A stretch of 5,130 nt of DNA from an uncultured Veillonella sp. (GTDB lineage Bacteria > Bacillota > Negativicutes > Veillonellales > Veillonellaceae): positions 1-5,130 of the forward strand of contig CAUHTB010000076.1 in assembly GCA_959608595.1 (NCBI GenBank), written 5' to 3'. The notes under the pieces were generated by a model that saw only the letters and a program-made list of their open reading frames with translations, was not told where the DNA came from and made no database searches. This document shows positions 1 to 5,130 of this stretch, piece after piece. Numbering within the stretch: position 1 is the first letter of the stretch; every line of letters begins with the position of its first letter. A program made the translations under genes and the position numbers.

Positions 1-820
1 CAAGTTCCTCAGCAGTTGTAATGATAGGTACCGATACTGTTAAGCCTTGGTTACCGGAGCCAGAGCAAATTACAACAGGCAATGGACACCCACTCATGCG
101 CGCATCGGATCCAGCTGCTGCACGAGCCTTACATTTCGTTTCTAGAGACGGGTTTTCTTCATCCAACAACAAGAGCTGTCCAATATTGGAGCCATAATCA
201 TTGGACAAACCTTCTCGAGAAATAGCTGTATTGTATTCTACTTGCTGTTTGATTTGAGGTATGATGCCAGAAATATCTGCCGTTTTAGCAAATTCATAAA
301 TGCTATCAAAGGTCATAGCATATTCTGTTTTTGCGACCTTCTTAATTTCATTGATTGTTTCAGACACAATCTCACCATCTACAGCAACATAGGTTACATT
401 CGTATGGTCATTTTCAATGCGAACCACCGCTGTATGTTCATCTGTTTCAGCAGTAATTTCGATATAAAGATTATCTACACCTTCAGCGAGTGAGACCGTA
501 CAGAAGTTAGCATCTAGCAATGTGCCAAGCCATTTACGATCTTCATCTGTAGCAGATTCTAGTACCTCTAGCTCACGCTCAGGATGACCTACGATGGCAC
601 CAAGGGTAGCAGCCGCTTGAAGGCCCTTTCGCCCACCAGAGTTAGGAATTACTACGGATTTTACATTTTTAATAATATTCGCGCTGCATCGTGCGTGAAT
701 ATGGTTAGGAAACTCATCTAAAACAGAGACTGCCTTCGCAGCCGCATAAGCCAATGCAATCGGCTCAGTGCACCCGAAGGCAGGACGCATCTCTGATTGT
801 AATAAGGAAATATAATCCAT
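1..820 (-). CDS. cyuA: L-cysteine desulfidase / L-serine dehydratase alpha family protein (UPF0597), C-terminus cut by window edge
   Basis: Seen: an open frame from ATG at 820 down to the left edge gives 273 residues with no stop. Residues 13-20 read PAFGCTEP, with Cys17 at the position of the conserved N-terminal cysteine of this family. NSGGRKG lies near residues 60-66, and GSDARMSGCPLP followed by CSGSGNQG at about 237-259, closely matching the family block in E. coli YhaM/CyuA. Known: these are cytoplasmic Fe-S enzymes that eliminate sulfide from L-cysteine (some may act on serine), giving 2-aminoacrylate and then pyruvate, ammonia and H2S. Members run roughly 400-430 residues, so about a third is missing, including the region where further cluster cysteines are expected. 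The start is one base after the ridA stop, with a modest GGAAG six bases upstream inside ridA, which implies translational coupling. Family assignment is firm; cysteine versus serine as main substrate is not settled, so the symbol is provisional. Confidence 0.88.
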   Translation of the reverse strand, partial: MDYISLLQSEMRPAFGCTEPIALAYAAAKAVSVLDEFPNHIHARCSANIIKNVKSVVIPNSGGRKGLQAAATLGAIVGHPERELEVLESATDEDRKWLGTLLDANFCTVSLAEGVDNLYIEITAETDEHTAVVRIENDHTNVTYVAVDGEIVSETINEIKKVAKTEYAMTFDSIYEFAKTADISGIIPQIKQQVEYNTAISREGLSNDYGSNIGQLLLLDEENPSLETKCKARAAAGSDARMSGCPLPVVICSGSGNQGLTVSVPIITTAEEL

Positions 821-821
821 C

Positions 822-1193
822 TTATACTTCCGCAATAATTTCCACTTCTACCAAAGCACCCAATGGAAGATCTTTTACTGCTACGCAAGAACGAGCTGGT
901 TTAGAAGTGAAGTATTTAGCATACACTTCGTTAAATGCTTTGAAGTCAGCGATATCAGCCAAGAAACAAGTAGTTTTAATAACTTCAGAGAAGTCAGAAC
1001 CTGCTGCAGCCAATACAGCATCAATGTTTTTGCATACTTGTTCAGTTTGCTCTACGATACCGCTTGCAACAATGGAACCAGTTGCAGGATCGAGTGGAAT
1101 TTGACCAGAAGCGAATAATAAACCGCCTACTACTTTAGCTTGAGAGTAAGGACCTACTGCTGCTGGAGCTTTGTCTGTGTGAATTGTGTTCAT
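822..1193 (-). CDS. ridA: RidA (YjgF/YER057c/UK114) family 2-iminobutanoate/2-iminopropanoate deaminase
   Basis: Seen: 123 residues, the normal family length. The N-terminus carries APAAVGPYSQ (Tyr16), then FASGQIPLDP at 28-36, KTTCFLAD at 73-80, and the signature PARSCVAV at 99-106 followed by LVEVEIIAEV. Arg101, Cys103 and Glu116 line up with E. coli Arg105, Cys107 and Glu120; the arginine binds the substrate carboxylate. Known: RidA is a small cytoplasmic trimer that hydrolyses reactive enamines/imines such as 2-aminoacrylate to 2-oxoacids and ammonia, protecting PLP enzymes from damage. The start is well supported by AAAGGAG at 1201-1207, seven bases from the ATG. The stop is one base before the cyuA-like start, so both are read from one message. 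Inference: its main job here is to clear 2-aminoacrylate made by that downstream enzyme. Confidence 0.95.
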   Translation of the reverse strand: MNTIHTDKAPAAVGPYSQAKVVGGLLFASGQIPLDPATGSIVASGIVEQTEQVCKNIDAVLAAAGSDFSEVIKTTCFLADIADFKAFNEVYAKYFTSKPARSCVAVKDLPLGALVEVEIIAEV

Positions 1194-1230
1194 AATAATT
1201 CTCCTTTAAAATATAATTGAAAATAATATA

Positions 1231-1266
1231 AATTATTCTAATGCCGCCATACTCACATTAGTAATT
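1231..1266 (-). promoter_or_regulatory. Possible ridA-cyuA promoter overlapped by an inverted repeat
   Basis: Seen: interrupted arms AATTA-TT-CTAATG (1231-1243) and CATTAGTAATT (1256-1266) can pair as 6 + 5 bp with a two-base bulge around a 12-base centre. On the minus strand the arms cover TAGAAT (1235-1240, five of six matches to a sigma-70 -10) and TTACTA (1259-1264, a weak -35) with an 18-base spacer. Inference: a promoter with an overlapping operator, about 40 bases upstream of the ridA start. Sequence match alone is weak in such AT-rich DNA. Confidence 0.3.
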
Positions 1267-1277
1267 ACCTTGTAAAT

Positions 1278-1300
1278 GACATACTTCGTGAAAGCATATC
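1278..1300 (-). terminator. Weak hairpin after the secreted-protein pair
   Basis: Seen: on the minus strand GATATGCTT and AAGTATGTC can form a 9-bp stem, including two G-U pairs, around a five-base loop. It begins nine bases after the stop codon of the 258-residue protein. The following bases (ATTTAC) are not a real U-tract. It may be a weak terminator or a 3'-end stabiliser. If it does not terminate, all four minus-strand genes could share transcripts. Confidence 0.3.
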
Positions 1301-1309
1301 TATAACAAA

Positions 1310-2086
1310 TTATTTAATAGATTTGAAGGCATTGTCAAATATCGTTTTGAAATAATCCCGTTGTACATCAGTTGTTACACCTACGTATAGTACCGGTTTA
1401 CCTGGCTTCAACACAAATGCAGCATTTGCATAAAGCGGAGTTTGTACATTTCCATCCGCATATAACAATCGAGAACTTGCTGCATAAGTTTGATATTTAG
1501 TGCCTGCCACAGGATGTACTTGTTCCGCATTTTCTACGGTAAGCGTTCTAGGTTTTATAAGCAGTTCACCTGACCGAGTCTTAAGATTAGCATAGCGTTT
1601 CGGATCATTTAAAGGTACTACAGTTGTAGTTGTGGGAATTTGCTTATTAATGGCACCTAGCATAAGTTGTTCTGTAACAGGATCAATTTGGCCTTTATCA
1701 AGAGCTGCCATAGCCGCTACAAACATAGGGTCATTAGCCTTATCTTTAGCTACTTTTTGCGCTATTTGTTTAACATCTACAGCTACTACTAACGCATCCT
1801 TTTGACCTGTTTTGTCAGCACCTTTTAATTGGTATACGTCAAAAGTAGTGCCAAAGTTTTGAAGAAGCTCCTTGGCCATCATATTTGCCATTGAAGATTT
1901 TGAAGGATTCTCATTCAGTTGTTTTTCTACAAAATCACGTGTATTTGTTTTAGATGCAGAAACAACATTTACATTGTTAGGCACTACCATAGAACCTGCA
2001 ATAGTTTGCACATCCTTAGCGAAACCTACGCCAGATACAGTACCTAATAAACAGGCTGCACAAGCCAATACTTTCAAAGATTTCAT
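1310..2086 (-). CDS. Secreted/periplasmic protein of unknown function, shorter member of a paralogous pair
   Basis: Not recognised as any named family. Seen: 258 residues with a clear signal peptide (MKSLKVLACAACLLG..., hydrophobic to about residue 20, likely cut after GFA at 21-23). The mature part is soluble-looking, with no further membrane segment. Residues 82-104 (FDVYQLKG, then DKTG, then LVVAVD) match residues 101-123 of the upstream neighbour. A helix-prone stretch follows at about 105-148. The last 40 residues look like a strand-rich tail (PVLYVGVTTD) ending in an aromatic helix (DYFKTIFDNAF). Cys9 and Cys12 lie in the signal peptide and do not form a lipobox. The start is set by GGAGG eight bases upstream, embedded in the end of the preceding gene, with one base between that stop and this ATG. 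Inference: co-translated with its paralogue and exported by Sec; function unknown. Confidence 0.85.
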   Translation of the reverse strand: MKSLKVLACAACLLGTVSGVGFAKDVQTIAGSMVVPNNVNVVSASKTNTRDFVEKQLNENPSKSSMANMMAKELLQNFGTTFDVYQLKGADKTGQKDALVVAVDVKQIAQKVAKDKANDPMFVAAMAALDKGQIDPVTEQLMLGAINKQIPTTTTVVPLNDPKRYANLKTRSGELLIKPRTLTVENAEQVHPVAGTKYQTYAASSRLLYADGNVQTPLYANAAFVLKPGKPVLYVGVTTDVQRDYFKTIFDNAFKSIK

Positions 2087-2087
2087 A

Positions 2088-3032
2088 TTATTTACCTCCC
2101 TTGAGAGATTGTGTTTGATACATATGATTCAACTCATTAGCCCAATAATCATAGCTAGAATCATCAGATGATAAAATCTGTAAGGATACACCTTTATCTG
2201 TAGGAACGGCATAACCAATCAAAGCATAAGAATTTCTAAAACCATCATAGCTAAGACCACCACGCAAATCGCCTGTTACAGCCGTACCATAACGTGTTTG
2301 AACAGGTTTATATCCTACATGAGTTGCATCTAGGCTCACTTGTTTTGCCATAAAGTCTACATAAGAACGGAGCTCTTCTTTACTTTTAGGAGATAAATTC
2401 TTTTCTGTAGCAAGCATTTTATCAACTACCCCCATAATGTGAGCAGGTAACTTGTCATTTAGCATCTTCAAATCTTTCGCTAATTTGGCACCTTCAATCG
2501 TATTGCCCTTCAAACCTTGTAATTGTTGTTGAGCCTTCTCTTTAGAGTAGGAATCTACATATTTAGAGATAGAGCTTTTTATTTTAGCTTTTTCTGCGTC
2601 TGGAACCTTTTCTAAAATAGTTTTATTCATACCAATTACTTGATCTATGGCATTTTTAGAATAGTCTACAACAACTAACTGCCCTACATGGTGACCTTGT
2701 TTGTCAGTTCCTTGTAATTGATAGACGGAAAAACCATCTAACACATCGCCCTTCATAGGCTCAACTCGTACCGGTACTTGCAATTTCAAACTAGCATTAA
2801 CAGCATCGACAGCCGCTTTATTTGCAACTGAAATTATTTGGCTTTGCTCATTATTGCGTAGCTTTGCATCCGTAGGAACGCGCATGACTTCTACAGCTTT
2901 CACCGTAGGAGACGTACTGCCATATAAACCATAGCCTAAATCTACTGTATCAGCATATGCCACTGCGCCCATGCCAACAGTCAAGCACGTCGCACAAGCC
3001 AATGTCATCAATTTTTTATTGAGAGCTCTCAT
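2088..3032 (-). CDS. Secreted/periplasmic protein of unknown function, longer member of a paralogous pair
   Basis: Not recognised as any named family. Seen: 314 residues from the ATG at 3032. A Sec signal peptide (basic MRALNKK, hydrophobic core, probable cut after AYA at 25-27) precedes a hydrophilic mature protein. Residues 101-123 (FSVYQLQG, then DKQG, then LVVVD) match the downstream paralogue. The middle, about 125-235, is rich in Lys, Gln, Glu and Ala and looks mostly helical. The C-terminal part, about 240-300, has aromatic and glycine-rich strands (GGLSYDGFRNSYALIGY) and ends in YDYWANELNHMY. Start choice: an in-frame GTG at 3044 adds four residues, but it sits in the Shine-Dalgarno (TGAGG, 3039-3043), which lies six bases from the ATG at 3032, so the ATG is preferred. 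It is the first gene of its operon, facing divergently from menA. Inference: an envelope or secreted protein; no catalytic motif is evident. Confidence 0.85.
   Translation of the reverse strand: MRALNKKLMTLACATCLTVGMGAVAYADTVDLGYGLYGSTSPTVKAVEVMRVPTDAKLRNNEQSQIISVANKAAVDAVNASLKLQVPVRVEPMKGDVLDGFSVYQLQGTDKQGHHVGQLVVVDYSKNAIDQVIGMNKTILEKVPDAEKAKIKSSISKYVDSYSKEKAQQQLQGLKGNTIEGAKLAKDLKMLNDKLPAHIMGVVDKMLATEKNLSPKSKEELRSYVDFMAKQVSLDATHVGYKPVQTRYGTAVTGDLRGGLSYDGFRNSYALIGYAVPTDKGVSLQILSSDDSSYDYWANELNHMYQTQSLKGGK
2094..2101 (-). promoter_or_regulatory. Ribosome binding site embedded in the end of the upstream gene
   Basis: Minus-strand AGGGAGGT lies within the final Lys-Gly-Gly-Lys codons of the 314-residue protein and eight bases upstream of the next ATG (2086). 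The stop TAA (2090-2088) lies between them, with one base before the ATG. This decides the downstream start and indicates translational coupling of the paralogues. Confidence 0.75.
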
Positions 3033-3070
3033 AAGACACCTCACGATTTAACAATACACTATGTATACAG

Positions 3071-3076
3071 ATTATA
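3071..3076 (-). promoter_or_regulatory. Candidate -10 box for the secreted-protein operon
   Basis: A perfect TATAAT on the minus strand, 38 bases upstream of the ATG at 3032, would give a leader of about 30 bases with the Shine-Dalgarno inside it. No good -35 lies at 16-18 bases; the best nearby hexamers (ATAGAT, TATAGA) are poor. Another TATAAT occurs further upstream in this AT-rich stretch. Expression may therefore need an activator, or this box may be chance. Confidence 0.35.
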
Positions 3077-3080
3077 TTCA

Positions 3081-3135
3081 TAACCTGTACTGCATCTATA
3101 AGATTTCAAAAAGATAATCTATACTGCATATATTA
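3081..3135. repeat. Degenerate direct repeat in the divergent intergenic region
   Basis: Two copies about 21 bases long, 34 bases apart: TAACCTGTACTGCATCTATAA (3081-3101, key core TACTGCAT) and the related 3115-3135 with the same TACTGCAT core. About 17 of 21 positions agree. They lie between the two divergent start codons, upstream of the minus-strand -10 candidate. Inference: possible paired regulator sites; low complexity makes chance similarity possible. Confidence 0.4.
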
Positions 3136-3175
3136 ATTATTATACTATATAGAGATGTATAACTGTATAGTGTAA

Positions 3176-3204
3176 TTTACAACCTATCAGTTCTGCTATA
3201 CAAT
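3176..3204 (+). promoter_or_regulatory. Predicted sigma-70 promoter of menA
   Basis: TTTACA (3176-3181) and TACAAT (3199-3204) each match the consensus at five of six positions and are exactly 17 bases apart. Initiation would be expected near 3211, giving a leader of about 60 bases before the ATG at 3273. This is the best promoter match seen upstream of menA. Confidence 0.55.
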
Positions 3205-3242
3205 ACTTAAATAGATATGTAAACATAGGGTATGAGAAATAG

Positions 3243-3275
3243 AAAGGAGTGCACACTTGGTGTGCTTTTATTATG
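3243..3275 (+). promoter_or_regulatory. menA ribosome binding site separated from its ATG by a hairpin
   Basis: AAAGGAG at 3243-3249 is a strong Shine-Dalgarno but lies 23 bases before the ATG at 3273, too far for normal initiation. Between them GCACAC (3251-3256), loop TTG and GTGTGC (3260-3265) form a perfect 6-bp stem. Folding it out leaves eight unpaired bases between Shine-Dalgarno and ATG, a normal spacing. Inference: the hairpin bridges the gap, as described for some phage T4 genes. The TTTT after the stem also leaves open a weak attenuator. Confidence 0.6.
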
Positions 3276-4169
3276 ATACAAGAAATAATTCCACTCACTA
3301 GGCCTCGTACATTAGCGGCCGCTCTAGGGCCTACCATTTTAGGTGCAGCCTTTAGTTATTACGCATTTGGTGCCGTAAAGGGTACCGGTCTCGCCATTTT
3401 CCATACGATTTTAATATTTTTAGCTGTTGTAACAGCTCAAATTGTTGCTAACTTATGGAATGAATATAAAGATTTTAAATCTGGTCTCGATGCGGGGCAG
3501 AAGGTCGGCAATGCTGGTTCTATCACCCGTGGTGCCATTACACCAGAGCTCATCGTTACCATGATTAAGGTACTCATGGTTGTACCTATTATCATCGGTC
3601 TTTATCTATCGGCAACTATCACTTGGTACTATATTCCAGCTGGTTTTCTTTGCATTCTCATCAGTTTTCTCTACTCTGGTGGCCCAAAACCAATTTCTCG
3701 CACACCATTTGGTGAAATTTCCTCTGGTATTGCTATGGGTTTTGCCATTGTGCTCATTACAGGCTACGCATGGACACGTGATTTATCCTCAGCATTATTA
3801 ATTCCCGCCATTCCGTCTACATTACTTGTAGGCTCTATTATGCTTACCAATAATATTCGGGATATTAAAAATGATGAAAGCCATGGTCGTCGTACTTTAC
3901 CAATCGTATTAGGTCGTGAACGCGCCCTCAGTTTAATGAGCATCACTTACCTATTCAACTTTATTTGGATCCTTGCATGGATCATTGTAGGTCATATGAC
4001 ATGGTTCTCCCTCTTCGCCTTTCTCGCAGCACCACTAGCTTGCAAAACAGTACATACCTTAAGTACTAAAACAGATGAGTTCCTACTCGACAAAGCTATG
4101 GGTACAACTGCAGGAGCTGCAATGATTTACCAAATCATGTGGTCCATTGGACTTATCATAGGTAAATAA
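3273..4169 (+). CDS. menA: 1,4-dihydroxy-2-naphthoate polyprenyltransferase (UbiA family, MenA)
   Basis: Seen: 298 residues, very hydrophobic, with roughly eight to nine membrane segments. The first Asp-rich motif is NEYKDFKSGLD (Asn63, Asp67, Asp73). The second is NNIRDIKND (Asp197, Asp201) followed by GRRTLP, as in MenA-type enzymes. YSGGPKPIS at 134-142 and FGEIS are also typical of the MenA branch. Known: this inner-membrane enzyme joins a polyprenyl diphosphate to 1,4-dihydroxy-2-naphthoate, with loss of CO2, making demethylmenaquinone; the aspartates bind the diphosphate through Mg2+. Length matches the family. Start: ATG 3273 places the conserved PLTRPRTLAAALGP at residues 7-20, as expected; an in-frame GTG at 3249 overlaps the Shine-Dalgarno and is unlikely. 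No other men genes are adjacent, so it stands alone between its own promoter and a terminator. A related quinone or prenyl acceptor cannot be fully excluded. Confidence 0.9.
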   Translation: MIQEIIPLTRPRTLAAALGPTILGAAFSYYAFGAVKGTGLAIFHTILIFLAVVTAQIVANLWNEYKDFKSGLDAGQKVGNAGSITRGAITPELIVTMIKVLMVVPIIIGLYLSATITWYYIPAGFLCILISFLYSGGPKPISRTPFGEISSGIAMGFAIVLITGYAWTRDLSSALLIPAIPSTLLVGSIMLTNNIRDIKNDESHGRRTLPIVLGRERALSLMSITYLFNFIWILAWIIVGHMTWFSLFAFLAAPLACKTVHTLSTKTDEFLLDKAMGTTAGAAMIYQIMWSIGLIIGK

Positions 4170-4217
4170 ACAATCTACTGGACCGAAAGTGAATTAGATT
4201 CATAACTATATACAACG

Positions 4218-4272
4218 AAAAAGATTTCCAGCGTATTACAATTTAAAGGTAATATTTCTGGAAATCTTTTTT
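4218..4272 (+). terminator. Rho-independent terminator of menA
   Basis: Arms 4218-4231 (AAAAAGATTTCCAG) and 4258-4271 are perfectly complementary over 14 bp, and the right arm ends in a run of six T. The loop holds a second 6-bp stem, TATTAC (4234-4239) with GTAATA (4249-4254), stacking on the first. It begins 49 bases after the menA stop. The A-run on the left side could also let it work on the minus strand, but no minus-strand gene ends here. Confidence 0.88.
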
Positions 4273-4273
4273 G

Positions 4274-4294
4274 TCCATAGCTTTTAGTTATGGA
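4274..4294. repeat. Inverted repeat upstream of the metQ promoter
   Basis: TCCATAGC (4274-4281) and GTTATGGA (4287-4294) pair over 8 bp with one G-U and a five-base centre. It sits immediately after the menA terminator and about 20 bases before the metQ -35 box. It is not followed by a T-run, so it is unlikely to be a second terminator. It could be a regulator site or chance. Confidence 0.35.
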
Positions 4295-4314
4295 GAACCT
4301 ATACTAAATCCTTC

Positions 4315-4343
4315 TTGATAGATAGGAAATATTTTAGTACTAT
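4315..4343 (+). promoter_or_regulatory. Predicted sigma-70 promoter of metQ
   Basis: TTGATA (4315-4320, five of six) and TACTAT (4338-4343, four of six) are exactly 17 bases apart. Initiation near 4350 would leave a leader of about 40 bases, too short for a SAM or T-box riboswitch. The -10 region overlaps TTTAGT, which can pair with ACTAAA at 4303-4308. Confidence 0.55.
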
Positions 4344-4388
4344 AAATGTAATATTTTATATAAAATGATTGTAAAAGGAGTGTGTCTA

Positions 4389-5130
4389 ATGAGAAAATTT
4401 TTAGCATTAGCAGCTACTGTAATCCTTGGCGGTGCTTTATTGATCGCTGGTTGCGGTAATGACAATAACAAACAAGCTGCTAACAACGGTAAACAAGTAT
4501 TAAAAATTGGTGCTACAGCAGTACCTCACGCAGAAATTTTGGAACAAGTTAAACCTATCTTGGCAAAAGATGGTATTGATTTACAAATCACTGAATTCAC
4601 TGATTACAACACGCCAAACCTTGCGTTAGGTGATAAAGAAATCGATGCAAACTTCTTCCAACATGTACCTTACATGGATGAGTTCGCAAAAGCTCATAAC
4701 CTTCCATTAGTATCTGTTGGTGGTGTTCACCTTGAGCCAATGGGCTTATATTCCCGTCAAATCAAAGATTTAAAAGATCTTCCTAAAGGCGCTAAAATCG
4801 CTATTCCTAATGACCCTACAAACGGTGGTCGTGCATTATTGTTATTGCAAAAAGAAGGTCTTATCACATTGAAAGACTCCAGCAATATCTTATCTACAGT
4901 TCAAGATATCACTTCCAATCCTAATGGTTACCAATTTGTTGAATTAGAAGCAGCTCAAATACCTCGTTCTCTTGACGATGTAGCTTTAGCAGCTATTAAC
5001 ACAAACTATGCATTAAATGCAGGTCTTAACCCTGGTAAAGATGCATTGGCAATCGAAGCTAAAGATTCCCCTTACGTAAACATCGTAACTGTACTTAAAG
5101 GCAATGAAAACGATCCTCGCATCAAAAAAT
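4389..5130 (+). CDS. metQ: MetQ/NlpA family methionine-binding lipoprotein, C-terminus cut by window edge
   Basis: Seen: 247 residues from ATG 4389, open to the right edge. The N-terminus is a lipoprotein signal: MRKF, a hydrophobic core, then lipobox IAGC with lipidated Cys22, followed by an Asn/Gln-rich linker. The NlpA domain starts at about residue 37 (VLKIGAT, PHAEIL). It continues with EFTDYNTPN at 69-77, DANFFQHVPY at 86-95, the block NDPTNGGRAL at 141-150, and NTNYALNAG at 204-212. Known: such proteins, anchored to the membrane, deliver methionine to the MetN-MetI ABC transporter. Usual length is about 265-275, so only some 20-30 residues are missing. The start is set by AAAAGGAG at 4373-4380, eight bases upstream. 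Its own promoter and the menA terminator before it separate it from menA; metN/metI are not upstream and could lie beyond the edge. Some NlpA proteins bind other amino acids, so the exact ligand is inferred. Confidence 0.93.
   Translation, partial: MRKFLALAATVILGGALLIAGCGNDNNKQAANNGKQVLKIGATAVPHAEILEQVKPILAKDGIDLQITEFTDYNTPNLALGDKEIDANFFQHVPYMDEFAKAHNLPLVSVGGVHLEPMGLYSRQIKDLKDLPKGAKIAIPNDPTNGGRALLLLQKEGLITLKDSSNILSTVQDITSNPNGYQFVELEAAQIPRSLDDVALAAINTNYALNAGLNPGKDALAIEAKDSPYVNIVTVLKGNENDPRIKK

Larger units (their letters stand above)
3056..3173. repeat. Imperfect inverted repeat spanning the divergent intergenic region
   Basis: ACACTATGTATACAG at 3056-3070 and CTGTATAGTGT at 3163-3173 are reverse complements except that the right arm lacks four central bases (ACAT). 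The arms enclose the direct repeats and the minus-strand promoter candidate; the left arm also contains the palindrome GTATAC. Whole gap 3033-3272: besides these repeats, promoter-like elements and the menA leader hairpin, nothing else coding or RNA-like was seen. Confidence 0.35.

Noticed and set aside
242..493. Plus-strand open frame of 83 codons
   Set aside because: It lies wholly inside the cyuA-like gene on the opposite strand, which has clear family motifs; its own product is low-complexity and has no ribosome site.
754..1104. Plus-strand open frame of 116 codons
   Set aside because: Antisense shadow of ridA and the start of the cyuA-like gene; no ribosome site and no recognisable domain.
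2051..2063. Lipobox at Cys9 or Cys12 of the 258-residue protein
   Set aside because: The cysteines are too early in the hydrophobic core and the preceding residues do not fit; a GFA cleavage site further on fits better.
1872..2171. Plus-strand open frame of 99 codons
   Set aside because: Antisense to the two secreted-protein genes and crosses their junction; no supporting start signal.
3033..3044. GTG at 3044 as the start of the 314-residue protein
   Set aside because: It lies within the Shine-Dalgarno that is correctly spaced for the ATG at 3032.
3249..3272. GTG at 3249 as the menA start
   Set aside because: The GTG uses the last base of the only Shine-Dalgarno, and the eight extra residues are not family-like; ATG 3273 is preferred.
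3140..3337. Minus-strand open frame of 65 codons across the menA promoter and start
   Set aside because: It overlaps the menA leader and N-terminus, has no convincing ribosome site, and reads as a by-product of AT-rich intergenic DNA.
3580..3946. Two short open frames inside menA (3580-3801 plus strand, 3764-3946 minus strand)
   Set aside because: Both are out-of-frame shadows of the well-supported prenyltransferase.
4273..4388. SAM or T-box riboswitch before metQ
   Set aside because: No T-box sequence or S-box core was recognisable, and the predicted promoter leaves only about 40 bases of leader.

Overview
The window looks like ordinary chromosome from a low-GC anaerobe of the Negativicutes, most likely Veillonella. 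This is inferred from the AT-rich base composition, strong AAAGGAG-type ribosome binding sites, the style of the MetQ-like lipoprotein, and a cysteine-degrading gene set; it is recognition by eye, not a database match. No mobile element, CRISPR array, tRNA or rRNA was seen.

Left part, minus strand (1-3032): two gene pairs read leftward, each joined by the same stop-N-start junction with one base between genes. The first pair to be transcribed (3032 to 1310) encodes two secreted or periplasmic proteins of unknown function. They are paralogues sharing a central F-x-VYQL-x-G-x-DK-x-G motif. A 116-base gap follows, then ridA and an L-cysteine desulfidase / serine dehydratase-alpha family gene (cyuA-like) that runs off the left edge. 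These two fit one pathway: the desulfidase releases 2-aminoacrylate, and RidA hydrolyses that reactive enamine to pyruvate and ammonia.

Middle (3033-3272): a divergent, very AT-rich intergenic region with promoter-like elements facing both ways, a degenerate direct repeat and an imperfect inverted repeat. At its right end the menA leader has a perfect 6-bp hairpin between a strong Shine-Dalgarno and the only good ATG.

Right part, plus strand (3273-5130): menA, a UbiA-family prenyltransferase of menaquinone synthesis, ends at a long rho-independent terminator. A separate promoter then drives a metQ-type lipoprotein gene (methionine ABC transporter binding protein), cut by the right edge. Sulfur amino acid metabolism (cysteine breakdown, methionine uptake) is the loose theme around the uncharacterised paralogue pair. 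The least explained items are that pair and the menA leader hairpin.
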